From Bradysia coprophila (Eukaryota; Arthropoda; Insecta; Diptera; Sciaridae), in contig NW_023503493.1 of assembly GCF_014529535.1 (NCBI RefSeq), positions 12,370,001-12,434,000 on the forward strand: a DNA stretch of 64,000 nucleotides, in the 5' to 3' direction. The notes beneath the pieces are model-generated. The model was not told the DNA's origin, searched no databases, and saw only the letters and a list, made by a program, of their open reading frames with translations. Made by a program: the position numbers and the translations under genes. Positions 42,197 to 54,289 of this stretch are shown in pieces; the first letter of the stretch is position 1, and each line of letters begins with the position of its first letter.

Positions 42197-42396
42197 CTGA
42201 TCATAACAGTCTATAGCTATGATGGCTACTGTGAATTTCATAGAAATTGGCTGACAACACTGGAACATTATCCAAGAGTTGTAATCATCTGTCAACGAAA
42301 TTGACATCGATTTTAGTTGATTTAGTTTCATTTTATGTGAAAAAATCCATTTCCTTGATGAAAATAAGTAAAACCATCCATTGATTCCAGCTTATT

Positions 42397-42713
42397 ATGC
42401 AACTGTCGAATTTCGCAAAGATTGGAATAGGTTGGTAAGTGCCATTCATTGCTTGACCTAATGAAAGATTGTGAATTTTGGTTCAGCCCAATGATGCAAT
42501 TTTTGAGGTTATCGATGGCACGACTATTTATCCGGTTCTATATTTCATTCCATTCAATCCCTTAACAGGACACTAGCGGTTGGGGTTGGACTCTACGGAT
42601 TCATTGCATCGAAAAGTTCCATTGACAAGAGACGCTATCAGGATATGAAAATCCGTGAACGTATGCGTCAATCGAACGTTGGTGATTACGAACGCAGTGA
42701 ACGAAGATTTTAA
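42397..42713 (+). CDS. 60-aa single-pass membrane protein upstream of Tim10
   Basis: Two exons, 42397-42434 and 42569-42713, join in frame (intron 134 nt, GTAAGT donor, TTAACAG acceptor) to give 60 aa. The start MQLSNFAKIGIGWT leads into a membrane segment (about residues 8-26), then a charged tail with KRRYQDMKIRERMR and SNVGDYERSERRF. The layout (short N-terminus, one helix, basic then charged tail) fits a small mitochondrial inner-membrane protein. I recall a similar small insect protein encoded together with Tim10 in Drosophila, but I cannot verify the name. The stop is only 85 bp before the Tim10 ATG. Confidence 0.8.
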
Positions 42714-42798
42714 ACGGGAATAGCTGTACAGTCTTGTTGTGCTATCTAGTGAACATAAACCGGAGGAATTTTTATCGTACAAATCCAAACAAAGTAAA

Positions 42799-43136
42799 AT
42801 GGCCCAAATGAATGCAGCCGATCAAGCGAAAATGCAAATGATGCAAGATCTGGAAATTGAGATGATGTCCGATCTGTACAACCGAATGACACAAGCATGC
42901 CATAAAAAGTGTGTACCGCCACGATACAGTGAACCGGATTTGGGTAAGTGTGCTAACGCATCATTCCATTTCGTTTCGGTTGCTATAAAATTGTGTTCAT
43001 CGTTACAGGGAAAGGTGAATCGGTCTGCCTAGATCGCTGTGTAGCCAAATATTTAGACATTCATGAGAGAATCGGCAAGAAATTGACGGCCATGTCGGTG
43101 CAAGATGAAGCTTTACTTAAAAATATGAGTGGATAG
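42799..43136 (+). CDS. Tim10: Mitochondrial import chaperone Tim10
   Basis: Exons 42799-42943 and 43009-43136 (intron 65 nt) encode 90 aa. The twin CX3C motifs are CHKKC and CLDRC, the disulphide pairs that hold the small-Tim helical hairpin. Surrounding residues (ADQAK, then [12 protein letters not shown], and [20 protein letters not shown]) match Tim10 rather than Tim9, Tim8 or Tim13. With Tim9 it forms the hexameric chaperone of the intermembrane space for inner-membrane carriers (family knowledge). An in-frame ATG at 42739 would add 20 residues, but the ATG at 42799 (context TAAAATGG) gives the normal length. Confidence 0.96.
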
Positions 43137-44384
43137 AGCAGCATGTGAGAGCATATTAGTACTTTTCTGGGTGTAGTGTGATTAGAATTAACATAATTTC
43201 TTCTTTGGTTAATTAAAATGCAAATTAAATGGAAATTTTGATGGAATTTTGAATACTCGAAGCTAGCAAAGAGGACTCGAAAGGCAGGGCTTTATTCGTA
43301 AATTTATCGAATTTACTGTTTACCGAATATACTGAAGTTTCTGTCAAGGTTCTGAAAGAACCTTGGTTTTATGGTTTATCCAATCACCTTATATTCTATC
43401 AGAACCTTGGTTTCTGTTACCATTGGGAAGATCAAGTGTCCCAAATGAAGTTTGATGAATTTGTTGAAACTTACCGAAAATCGAAACCAATTTCGAAACA
43501 ATTGATTTAAATAGAGCCTCTGCGAAAGACATAGGTAAGAACTTTTTATCATTTACGCACATTGCTTATTATCAACAATCTTAGTCTCATGAATAAATAA
43601 AATATTTCAAAAATTGTTTTTCCTCTGAAAGTTCCGGAGTGTTGGATCTTGTAACCAACTAATTGTTCTTGTTCAGATTTAGTGTGCCGTGATCTAGTCT
43701 TAGTTATCAATTTTGTTACAACTGCTTAATATACTCGGACGTCTTACTTAAATAACTTAACTTGTGTTTCACTGCAGCGCAGCTTATCTGAAGCTTAAAA
43801 AAAGCCCTACGCCGAAGCCATTTTCGTTAACAAGAGAAAAAGGTGTCCAAAACGAAATATTGTCATTTAATCTTTAATCTTAAAGGAAAAAAAGAATTTT
43901 CGAAAAATAATGTTCTTTTCAGAAAATATTTGACTTTTTATTTGCTCATGTAAATCACTTTTCCAGACGAAAACGCGATTTTTAATTTTCCACAATAAAA
44001 ATTAGTTTCGCAATTTTTCACGCCCATAAAGAAAAAAGAACGAAAAACCTAAAGCCTGCGTGACACGAGGTTACCTACTTGGCTTTAGTTAATTGACGAT
44101 GTTGAATAACCTGCGCAAAAATCGATTCATTAGAGAATCGAAAATTTAAAACAAAATGTCATGTCATATGGAGCAGATAATCAATAGATTTATTATTTGT
44201 TCAGCGAGGGAATAAAAATTGGAAATTGCATTTCTAAGGGTGTTAAATCACCCGATAAAATGCAGTTTCCAACATTTTCACAACAAAGGTTTCCAAAGTA
44301 TCAGCGGTGAAGAGAAAATTACTATTTTCTCGCCTGTGCGGCGGTTCGTATCACAGTTGTATTCGATACTCACCACCCCATAGC
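43137..44384. other. Intergenic, 3' of Tim10
   Basis: Tim10 3' UTR and spacer. A hairpin CAAGGTTCTGAAAGAACCTT lies near 43350, the same sequence as near 26030, and GAATAAATAAAATATTT near 43590 could be a polyadenylation region. No gene was seen. Confidence 0.35.
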
Positions 44385-44512
44385 CTATTTTAGGTAATTT
44401 CTTAAAGAATTTTCGGGAATTTTCGATAATTTCGAGAATTTTCGAGAATTTCAAGAATTTTCATGAATTTTAGAGAATTTTCGGGAATTTCGAGAATTTC
44501 GTTGCAAGTGAA
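44385..44512. repeat. GAATTTTCGG-type minisatellite, array 1
   Basis: Degenerate 9-10-bp units (GAGAATTTTCGGGAATTTC) in about a dozen copies. A second array of the same unit lies at 46134-46245. Confidence 0.75.
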
Positions 44513-44825
44513 ATATACCTTCACTCAACAATCCGTTGATTTTAATGTACGATTTAAGTATACTGATAACAATTCTAGAATAAGCATCTTAAAAGATATC
44601 GAAATTATGAAGCACAAAAGTTAAAATAGAATTTTCGGACGTCGTTGCACAGTTTTCTTTGCCGATGCTTCCTCGAACACACCTTTCAACCACTCAGTGA
44701 CGGATTACTCTATGGGCTTCGGTCACTGAATAGGCAATTATTGTCTGAAGAGAAATTGTTTATTAGTTTCAAACTGAAATTTAAAAAAATTTGGATTGCG
44801 GCACTTGTAATTTGTCATTAATGGT
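44513..44825. other. Intergenic, nothing recognised
   Basis: AT-rich, no gene or repeat identified. Confidence 0.3.
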
Positions 44826-45026
44826 TATTTGTGTACCTGTTTTGGACGATTGATTTTAGGCAATTTCGCGGATTGTAGGCCGAACGAAGTGAGGCTTACA
44901 AGCGAAAGAGCCTTAAATCAACCGTCCCAAACAGGTGCACATGTAAGTTTTCATGCAGAGGGCCAGAAACCCGAGAAAATTCGAAAAATTGCCCTCATTT
45001 TCGGCCCCGAAGCATGAAAAACTATA
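44826..45026. repeat. Double-hairpin repeat
   Basis: Two adjacent hairpins. The first pairs TGTACCTGTTTTGGACG with a CGTCCCAAACAGGTGCAC-type right arm (44829-44943). The second pairs TTTTCATGCAGAGGGCC with GGCCCCGAAGCATGAAAAA (44948-45022). A related version, with the same CCCTCATTTTCGGCCC core, is nested inside repeat fragment D near 47584-47775. Confidence 0.6.
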
Positions 45027-46133
45027 TTGAGTTTGCGAATTGAATTTACATTTCCTAATCTCGTAAAACACAGCACGTACGTACCAAATTTTCTATTTTG
45101 ACGAGTGCAAGAGTCGATGAGTTAAAAGTGAAAATTTCAATTCGCACGTCAGAGTATTCAATCCGAACATTTACAAAAAAAAATTGTTTCGATAGGAAAC
45201 ATGAATGGTGAAGTCTAAAATGAAACATTTAGAACTATAGGTCTGACTTTACATCGTGTGAAGTGGCAAAAAAGGAGGAAAAGCTATTACTTTGAAGAAC
45301 GTAGATCATAATAATGCCACACCGCAACAAGAAGTGAAAATAGAAAAAGCTCGAACATTGAATTAGCGTAAAAACCACACAGTGATGGTATAATGTGACC
45401 TCAGAGGAGATACCGATTTTTAAAACGGATTCTAACGCGTCCATTTTCGTATCATGTTGACAAAAATAATGAGTGTTCAGGATAAATCGACAGATTTTGA
45501 AGAATCTGCCTTTACCTGGTATGTACATCCTTTGGTAAAAACTACGAACTATGAACTAAACTTTTTCTGTTACCCCGTACACGTCAGTTCTATCCAATAA
45601 TCAAAACAGTATTTTCTTGTAAGATGTATCACGTGTCAGAACTTGTGTAGTAATACCTTATTTTTGAAAAATTTCTTGCTCGCTACGCTCGCAATTACAT
45701 TTCTTCTTTTTCTATCAACACTATCGTCCATTTAAATTGTCTCCGTAACGTTCGTCGTGAGCAAGCAGTAATGTTTGTTATTACCATTTGTTTATATGAA
45801 TTTCAAATAGAAAAAATTGCGTTTGCTTTTGCCAGTGGCGCTGAAAACTTTTATCCGCCCCTGAGCACTCTTGTTCTTTTGACTTTAAACTTGTCCGCAG
45901 TTGTCGATTCTTTAAGGCAATCCAATGATTGGTTGCTACTGTCGGATCAAAAGCAGGCGGCATGTTGCAATTTACGTATAAGTAATTATATAAAGTTGCA
46001 GCAGACTACCGAAGGGGTCGCAATAAATCGAAGAATCTTAAAAATAGCTCTTTGTCCCTTGAAATATGTCAAGACAAGTTTTGAAGAACAATAAAATCGA
46101 AACGGAGCGAGTTTCTAGTGTTTTGACAATTTT
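45027..46133. other. Intergenic, nothing recognised
   Basis: A forward frame of 107 codons (45771-46094) and a minus frame of 97 codons (45528-45235) have no recognisable domains. No repeat was paired. Confidence 0.3.
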
Positions 46134-46245
46134 TAGGAATTGCAGGAATTTTCGAGAATTTTCGGGAATTTCAAGAATTTTAAGGAATTTCGAGAGTTTT
46201 CGGGAATTTTCGAGAATTTCAAGAATTTTTGGAATTTTCGGGAAT
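46134..46245. repeat. GAATTTTCGG-type minisatellite, array 2
   Basis: Same 9-10-bp unit as at 44385-44512 (GGAATTTTCGAGAATTTTC). It creates a short artificial frame rich in SRI and FG. Confidence 0.75.
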
Positions 46246-46571
46246 TTAATTCCTAAAATACGAATCTAGTCATCGACGGGATGTCTCGACGTGAGCATCT
46301 CTGATACCAATTTACGCGATCAATAAATTCAGCTATTGATCAAACCGATTGTTTCATTTCGTGTCCCGCACCTGCGATGTGAAAAATTCTTTTACATGCT
46401 ACATGCGTCGAAAACTGTACTTTTCATGTTTCAAGCACTACTTTCGAAGCTCTCATCTTAAGATGATGTTGGTTTAAAAAAGTAAACTAAGATAGCTATT
46501 TTCCTAACATGTGCCGAAATGGAAATTTTGCGCAATAGATGTGAAAATTGTGATGATCAAGATTTTGTGGC

Positions 46572-46840
46572 TATGATTCCGGCGAAAATTATGATTCGCG
46601 AAAAATGTCTGAGACTCCATGGCTAAAATTAAGATTATCTTGTGTCAGGATCTCTTGTGACAAGTTTGACTAATGGGAATCGCTTAAAAGTGTGACTTGC
46701 TGCTCGGTCTCACGGAATAATTCTAAAATTACGAAAATTTGATTCTCTTCAGTTTATTTTGGGATTTTTTATGATTCCGGCCAAAATTATGATTCGCGAA
46801 AAATGTCTGAGACTGCATGGCTAAAATTAAGATTTTCTTG
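46572..46840. repeat. Direct repeats of about 70 bp
   Basis: ATGATTCCGGCGAAAATTAT and the following block (ATTCGCGAAAAATGTCTGAG) occur at 46572-46641 and again at 46771-46840 with few changes. Confidence 0.75.
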
Positions 46841-47397
46841 ACCTCTTGTTTTGATCTTTTTGAGGATTACAATATAATAACCAGAGAATCTTCAAGATTC
46901 AATAAAGATATTGGCACGACAATAACTTTAGATATAAATGAGTAGTTCCGTGAGAATCATTCGTCTATCTCGTGACAAACTGTCGTATCTCCCAAAAACA
47001 CAATAGAATTTCATTGTGTTTGAAAGTCTACCATTCGGAATGGAATCTACGAAAAAAATGTCAACATCTTTAGAAGATGTTTCCAAGAGATTCTTATTAC
47101 ACAAGACGAGGAATCAAAATAAAAAATCTTGAGATTCCATCAAATAAAAGAGTGAATAAATAGCCCCTTCGAAAATTGTCAATCCGAGGCGAAGCCGACG
47201 CGTTCGTACATTTGTACAAATGCTTCGCTCGCTATGCCTAAACTATTTTTTTAAATTCTAAAAAAAGATACGGGTTCAATATTTAAGCCTTCCGAACCAG
47301 AAAAGCATCTCATTAGCCCAATATCCCACATTTCCCGGAGTCAGAGCAGGCCTAATATAATATCCATTTACGCACTACTTTGATCGCACTACTGTAA

Positions 47398-47812
47398 TAG
47401 GAATTTATAAAATTTGACTTCGTACGGGGCTGTCGATATTACCTCCGGCAATTTCTTCGTACATGATAACAAGGAATAGAATGGGTAATATAAGTAATTT
47501 TAAAGGGCAAATAGGTTTTTAGCAGAACAGAGAATAAAGTAAGGAGTTTCACATTATAGGCTTTTGATACGAATAGGTGTTTTCATGTGTCGGGGCTACA
47601 TGCGAAAATGCTACATGCCTAAAAACAATCGTCCAAAACAGATACTTAAAAAATTTTTCATGTAAGGGGTCGAAAATCAGAGAAGAATCTCAAAACTCCC
47701 TCATTTTCGGCCCAGACACATGAAAAACTTAATACGTAACTCTTTCGGCCTCCTCAATCGATACATAAATAACTATTCGTACGGGTCGGCGTTAGCTATG
47801 TTTTTTGCTAGA
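47398..47812 (-). repeat. 1.2-kb interspersed repeat, fragment D with nested insertion
   Basis: One end of the A/B/C element (GACTTCGTACGGGGCTGTC to TTTTGATACGAATAGGTGTT), then about 190 bp of foreign hairpin sequence (47584-47775) related to 44826-45026, then the resumed terminal block TATTCGTACGGGTCGGCGTT. The other approximately 950 bp of the element is absent. Confidence 0.7.
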
Positions 47813-47839
47813 GTTTTCCTACCGGTAGAGTTTACATGG

Positions 47840-48711
47840 AAAAGATAGCACCCTGAACTAAACACAAAATTCTCAAAATTATTTATGCATTTCACGCAAT
47901 TTCATCTTGCCCTTTAGAAGGTAAAAGCCATTTTGAGCTGACTTTTAATTCCCAAAACTTTCTATATATTTCTAATGCCCTGAAAACCTGAAAAGATCAC
48001 TTTTAATTTTATTTGGCAGCTGTACCACAATCGTTTGAACCGTAATATCATTGCAGCATCACTCGCCTCACAGCTGATTTCAATATGTCATTGACATCTT
48101 ACCGCAAATCATGCATTAATTCACAATGAAACATTTTGAAAAGATGATACTGGAAAGATGACAGATTGAAAAGAGAGAGAAAAATTTCCGATTCTACTCT
48201 CTCGAAAATTGCAATGAGTTAGCAACAAAGCGAATTTTAAATTTGAAAAGGGTCTGTCTTCCATTAACCGCAGTTTTTCCTGATCGTGTAGAGTGTTAAC
48301 GAAGAGCGATTTTCGTACAGGTAATTGGACCCTGCTGCTATAGAGTCAAAGTTCCGCAAAATACAAAATAAATTCGCTTTCGTGCAAGAATCTCTCTCCG
48401 TTAACACGTTGTTTTCTACCTTCTTGTTAAAATAAATTGTGTGAAATATAAACGGTTGGAATAAAATCAAAAAGCTCAAGCGTGCAAATTCTGCACAGAA
48501 ACACCAACACCAACAAAATGTTTCATAAAATAAGAATGCACATTCTGTCATAAGTAACTCAGTCACTATCAGTCACTATCAGGATGATGCAACAGTGCGT
48601 TTGAAAATTCTGTTGTGTTGTTAAAAAAATAATAAGAAAACTCAATATTAGTCGCAGAAAATACGAAAATTATTTACTTCATTTAAGTCGAGACTGGAAG
48701 TAAAATCAGAG
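47840..48711 (+). promoter_or_regulatory. Orphan copy of the transporter 5' region
   Basis: Diverged direct copy of 56200-57016 and, more weakly, 50860-51595, the segments upstream of the two sugar-transporter genes. Shared landmarks in order are CAGCTGATTTCAAT, CTCTCGAAAATTGCAATGAG, TTAACG...GATTTTCG, CTCTCCGTTAACAC, GTGCGTTTGAAAATTCTGTT and GTCGAGACT, ending at a splice-donor-like AGAG|GTAATT (48711). No transporter exon follows before the next copy begins at about 50860. I infer a promoter plus 5' exon left from a lost or degenerate third gene. Confidence 0.5.
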
Positions 48712-49555
48712 GTAATTAAAAATGTTCCAAAGTGACAACGAATTTCGAAACTATATGGTTGTTACATTCCAATAGTTTAAATCACATAACCATTATAAAG
48801 TCGAAATTTGTAACCAATTTGGTGGAACTACTGATAAAATGAAGTGATTATAACGAGCTTGGTCGTTAATTGCCATCCAGGTCCATTTTAGGGTGCAAAG
48901 CAAAATGTACCACCTTCGCGAAACATAGAAGAAATTTTTATCATGAATTGTGTTCGTGCTTTTTAAAAGCTCAATTTTTTTATTAATTTTTTTTTTTTCA
49001 TATATTTTTGTGCTCTGTTCAGCTATTTTGTAAGTGAACAAACACAGAAGAACTTGCATTATCATACCCATATAAGGATGTATAGTATGTGCGTATACTA
49101 AACTACCGATTTCTCAATTTGATAAGTGAGACCGCAACTATGGAATATTTCCGTTAATTATACGTCGCATCTTGTATGATCTTGTAGTTCGGGATTGTCT
49201 ACTGCAGGGAGATGATAAAACGAGAAGTTTGATTATAGAGATTTAAGGATGTAATGTTCTAGTATAGTATCAAGATTCCTGGCTACAACTAAAGCTGTTA
49301 TTGGGTATTATCTATTTAATTTGTTTTACGTGTTACGGCATGTTTCATTTTCATTTACATTGCCTAATCACGTAAAGCATTGTACTTACGAGGTTCCAAG
49401 TTGTTTATTTGACAAGTGGGGAATACAGCCCACTTATCAAATAAACAACTTGGAACCTCGGAAGTAATATACTATTACATGCTACATGCGTCTAAAACCG
49501 TACTTTTCATGTTTGAAGCACGTCTTTCGACGACGCCCTCAGCATGTAAAATCCA

Positions 49556-49680
49556 TTACATAACTCGGGATAAAAATGAAAAGTCTAGTTTTCGTGTGTT
49601 TCTTGACCTCGGTTTAACCTCGGATCAACAAAATTCACACGAAAACTCTACTTTTCATCTTTTTATCCTTAGTCATGTAG
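49556..49680. repeat. Palindromic MITE (TTACATAACTCGG family), copy 2
   Basis: TTACATAACTCGGGATAAAA and AAAAGTCTAGTTTTCGTGTG on the left mirror CACACGAAAACTCTACTTTT and TTTTATCC...CATGTAG on the right. Confidence 0.65.
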
Positions 49681-49690
49681 TAGTTATTTT

Positions 49691-49800
49691 CCTAATGCAT
49701 GCTAAAATGCTTTTTTAGCGAATGAGAGGTTTCCAGCTCGAGCCGGAGGTGAGTGCTGGAATCGAATTCGCTAAAAAAACATTTTAGCATAAGTTAGGAA
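49691..49800. repeat. Palindromic MITE (GCATGCTAAAATG family)
   Basis: The left arm CCTAATGCATGCTAAAATGC mirrors CATTTTAGCATAAGTTAGG on the right around a centre with CAGCTCGAGCCGGAGGTGAG. One arm recurs in the transporter intron (52785-52822) and upstream of the gene at 2166-2974. Confidence 0.6.
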
Positions 49801-49952
49801 CAACGTTTTTCCTAAATGACGTGGGAAATAAGCGACGAAGTCGCGTTATTTCAACACTAGTTAAGAAAAATACAATTACATGCTTTTGTTTTTCCTACGG
49901 CTTATTACACACCTAGGGAAAACAATAAAATCGGTTTAGGCTTCAAAAGCCA

Positions 49953-50041
49953 TTACATAACTCGGAATAAAAATTAAAGGTCACGTTTTCGTGTGTTTCA
50001 CACGAAAACTCTTCTTTTCAACGTTTTATCCCGTGTTATGC
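49953..50041. repeat. Palindromic MITE (TTACATAACTCGG family), copy 3
   Basis: Short hairpin with ends TTACATAACTCGGAATAAAA and TTTTATCCCGTGTTATG and a centre of GTTTTCGTGTG and its complement. Confidence 0.6.
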
Positions 50042-50859
50042 AAACAACTAATGTTTTAGCAGGACATTAAATATTGCCTTGCACAATAACTGTTGCACAA
50101 TAACTGTTACAGTTGCATGTTGACAAAATCTATTATTAGAAACAATGACAAACAGTTTGTTTTGAGCATATAATTGTGTGTGTATAGAGATATACATATA
50201 TGCTACTCACGTAGTTGCTACTTTTCGCTATACATTCGTTCGAAAACGTTTCCCCCATCCCATAACGAACAGCGATACAGCGATCATCAGAAATTGGAGT
50301 AATCAGAATTGGTTTTGCAGCTCATAAGTGATATCGTGCAAATAGTATATTTGCATAAACAATTACAAAAAAATTATAAAAAAATATTTCGACTACGAAT
50401 CGTGGCTCAAATAACATTATTTACAATTTAAATTACTTTACATATGCCTATGTGCAACGCACTTCAAGCAAAAGTGCTATTAATGACAGCTGCCAAACAG
50501 AGTACTAATTTGTATGAAAACATTTTCCAGATTTTTTTAGTGTGCCAAAATTTGTTCGATACACTGTCCAATTTCAGTACCCTATTTAAAGTACCACTCA
50601 CTTGAAGTGCGTTGCTATGTGTAATAGATCCTACATTATTTGTAGCTGCAAAAGGGAAAATTGATTTAACTTTACATCAGCCGGCATAAAGTAGTGTATG
50701 TAACATCTGTCCAAAATATTTATTTTTACGAGTTGATTGTTATACCACGCCTTCAGATCAGCACAATCAATGCCAACTCGTAAAAAAGAAATTAAACGTA
50801 AATGACATACTTTATGAATGATCCCTTATCAGTATTATGGCATTGCTGTATTTCGTCGT

Positions 50860-51595
50860 TTTACTGTACAGCTGATTTCAATGTCAGTAACATCTTAATT
50901 GCAATCACGCCACTGCAATATTTCCATATGCAACTGTTCCATATGATGACATTTTTGATTTTTTTTTAATTATCAATTTTCTTGTCGGTGTTGAAAACTA
51001 CAATGAGACTTAGCAATAAAGAATTACAGTCTCGGAATTATAAGAAGTATAACAATTACAATCCAATCGACGCTATTGATTCCACTCCACATGCTTTACC
51101 AATATTACGACATTTACGTATGTATTATAACGTGTAAATCGCATGTAGAATGAATAATGTCATATAAACCGTTTTTCCGACCGGAAAAGCTTTTCTAGAT
51201 AATGAAAAAAATTCGAAAAATCTAAAGCGAGCAGAGTCACTTTTTACAATACAAGCAATGGTACTGTGCGAAATACAAAAAAAAATGTATCTCTTCGGTC
51301 AGTCTCTCAATCACCTCAATTGAAAATCCTTCATGGCACAGTGTCAGAGTTAGCTTAATGAGAGAATATCTCCGTAAGCACTGTTATGTCCGTTAACACT
51401 CTCCGCTATCACCGTCCATTTACACTCTCCGTACTCTTTTGTACAAGAAATTGTGTCATCATACATCAAAGGACCATGGAACAATGCGTTTTAAAGTTTA
51501 TTGTGTTGGGAAAAAAAAAATTAAGAAAAATCCGAGATCAATCATAGAAAGCTCTAAATTATTTGCTTGTCGAGACTCTCAAAGTCAAATCACAG
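50860..51595 (+). promoter_or_regulatory. 5' region and likely non-coding first exon, transporter 1
   Basis: Shares ordered blocks with 47840-48711 and 56200-57016. All three end in a donor-like junction, here ATCACAG|GTGATA at 51595. An acceptor AATTTCAG at 52258 precedes the coding start by 12 nt. I infer a 5' UTR exon ending at 51595 and a 663-nt intron. The transcription start is not identified. Confidence 0.5.
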
Positions 51596-52270
51596 GTGAT
51601 AAAAAATGTTCCGAAATGAAAATAAAACAATGAATTGCGAGTTATATATACTCGAGTGACCGTTTTTCCAGTAATTTTCAGTTGGCAAATATTTTAAATC
51701 ACGTTTTACCATTAAAAAGTCGAGATTGGTAAGCAATTTGATCAAAATATTGGTAGATTGAAATAAAAATACCGAGTGTCGCGACAATATATAATTCGTC
51801 ATTAATAATAAACCATGACGTCATCGTTTTTCAATGGTTTTTTTTTTTTTAAAGTTGTAACCGCCTTCAAGAAAGTTGTGAGAAAGAAATCTGCCATTTC
51901 AGATCACATTACAGATTTCTAATCAATTTAATGTTTGATTCGTTCTATATCCTTAGAACGTTGACGATAACGAATTAACGAAACGATAACGAACTTTCTA
52001 TTTTTAGATCACTTTGGGATAGGTCAAACACTGATCACTGAGTCACTAGAACGTCACCATTACGCTCTTTGATTCCTGACGCGATTCTAAAGACACAAAA
52101 GCTTAAATTGTTGATTTATATGTAAATAGTGAATGGAGGGTGCAGTAATTTATATAGAAATTTTGTAATAATTTTGTTGTATTGAGCAGATGGCAATAAA
52201 TAATTAATGGGCCACGTGACATGATTTCGAATAATAATCAATTACTATAAAATTTCAGATAATTGCCAAA

Positions 52271-54095
52271 ATGGGAGATGATAAGACGAACGGTCTTATT
52301 GGACAACCTCCAACCAGACCGAACGATTCAAATCAACAGACTGAAACCCTACGTACTTCATTAAGACCACTAATTGGTAAAATTTCTCAATTTTTTTTTT
52401 TAAACAAACGAGTTAGACTAATGAATTTTGAATATTCTTCTGCAGCAATTTTTGCCACATCATTTATAGCATTTGGTGTAGCCGCTACCAAAGGTTGGAG
52501 CTCATCGGCTCAAGATCAATACGTTTTCACCGGACCAGCCAACCACACAGATGTTGGATTTGTACACGATGAGGTGAGTGTTGCATATACTTATAACTGC
52601 AAATAAGAAACTGAATATTATATTTCACGAACAGGAACAATGGTATTGGGTAGCATCCGTAATTGATATAGGAGGTCAGAACAGAATAGAATTAATAGTA
52701 TGTTGTGTTACAAGTATTGTAATGTTGATTTTTTCAGCACTAGACCCAAGTTTTCAAAAATGTGGTCGTGTGCTGAAAAAATCTCATTCGCTAAAAAAGC
52801 ATTTTAGCATGCGTTAGGAAAATAACTATTACCGAACTCGCTAACATTTTTTCGATTCGTTTTCAGCTGTTCTGGGTAGTCTAACGATTGGAATTATAAT
52901 TGTGAGATTCGGTAGAAAAATGGCGATGTATGCAACATCAGTACCTGCAATCGTAGGATGGATACTCATCTGTTGCTCTAATAACGTTGGAATGTTATTA
53001 TTTGGCCGAATATTATTGGGAATATCGAACGGTTTTGTGTATGTGGTAGTTCCGGTCTACATTCGGGAAATATCAGTAAAGGAAAGAAAGTTTGGAATTT
53101 TCTTTTATTTGATGTGTACAATCGGATTAGTATTCGTAAATGCCTTCGGACACCATCTGGCATATAGTATTTTTTGTGCATTTTTGCCAATTGGATTTGT
53201 TGTGGCGCTCATATATATGCCCGAATCGCCAACATATTTAGTAAATCAGGGTCGAAGCAATGATGCAACGAAAGCAATTAAATTTTTTCATGGCAATGTC
53301 TATGAGTGCAGTAGTGTCGTTACCAAACTAGAGAACCGACGTGAAATAGAGATTAACAGAGCGCCAATTTGGAAGGGAATTAAACAACTAGTTGCGTCTA
53401 AAGCCTTCATTATAAGCAGTGGACTGATGTTCTTCCAGCAAATGAGTGGCATCAATGCCGTCATTTCCTACACTGAATTCATTGTAAATACCGCTCATGG
53501 TAACATCAGTATCGTTTCGTCGATCATTAGCTCCGTTCACGTTGTTGTAACATTTTTTGCTTCATGGGCTGGTAACAAATATGGACACCGTGTTATGCTG
53601 ACCGCATCGATCGCAACTATGGCGTTGTGTGAATTATTCCTGTGCGTTTACTTTTCGCTGTACCTTCCGAATTCAATGCATTCCACCATCAATTTGACAT
53701 GGTTCCCATTGGCTTTTTTCAGTTTGTACATCGCAGCATATTCGTTGGGACTCGGCCCCATTCCATGGTAATTTTTATTTTTTATCTTTAATCAATTTGT
53801 TGCTCCTCACTTATTGAATCTCAATTGTTCGTGCATTGACAGGTTAATGGCGGTCAAAGTGTTCCCTGCCGATATGAAAGTAATCGGTGTTTCGGCAGCG
53901 GCTACAACTAATTCGTTCGTTTCATTTGCCGTAGTCAAAATGTTTGTCCCCATTGGCATTGGAATATCGTTTCTCATTGCATTCATATTTTCCTTACTGG
54001 GTTTGGTGTTTGTCTTTTTTATGGTCAGGGAGCCGGAAAAAAAATCGATGTCGAACGGAATTTCTTCAATAACGGTATTGAGGGAAGAAAACTAG
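52271..54095 (+). CDS. SLC2-type sugar transporter, paralogue 1
   Basis: Five exons: 52271-52376, 52446-52573, 52635-52674, 52867-53767, 53843-54095; 1428 nt, 475 aa. Major facilitator sugar-porter motifs are RFGRK after TM2, PESPTYLV after TM6, FFQQMSGINAV in TM7 and GPIPW in TM10, followed by FPADMK. Twelve membrane segments are expected. The first extracellular loop is long and includes ANHT, an N-glycosylation sequon, in exon 2. The family resembles insect trehalose/glucose facilitators (Tret1-like); substrate is not deducible. The intron before exon 4 carries half of a palindromic MITE (52785-52822) and another small hairpin. It is tandem with paralogue 2 at 60039-61563. Confidence 0.93.
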
Positions 54096-54289
54096 TTGTC
54101 AGTTATTTTTGTACTTTAGTTTATATAAGCTCGTCGAATATTTAGGGTTAGTGTGTTTATATAAAATGTTCAGCGAATAATGAAGTGAGCGAAGTAATTT
54201 TGAAATTTTACCATTTAACCAACGAACCGCCTTATTTAGTGTAATGTTTACTGAATTTAATTTTAGATTTAATTTTTTAATTTAAGAAC

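Larger units (their letters stand above)
48712..50859. other. Intergenic, MITE cluster
   Basis: Apart from the elements listed separately it includes a near-perfect palindrome at 49390-49463 (AGGTTCCAAGTTGTTTATTT and complement) and ATGCTACATGCGTC...TTTTCATGTTT at about 49478-49520, also found at about 46395-46432. No coding exon was recognised, including where transporter exons would be expected after the donor at 48711. Confidence 0.4.

Noticed and set aside
42739-42798. Upstream in-frame ATG for Tim10
   Set aside because: It would add 20 residues not expected for Tim10, and the ATG at 42799 has a good context and gives normal length.
45771-46094. 107-codon forward frame
   Set aside because: No domain, no neighbouring splice signals consistent with a gene, and it runs into repeat-rich DNA.
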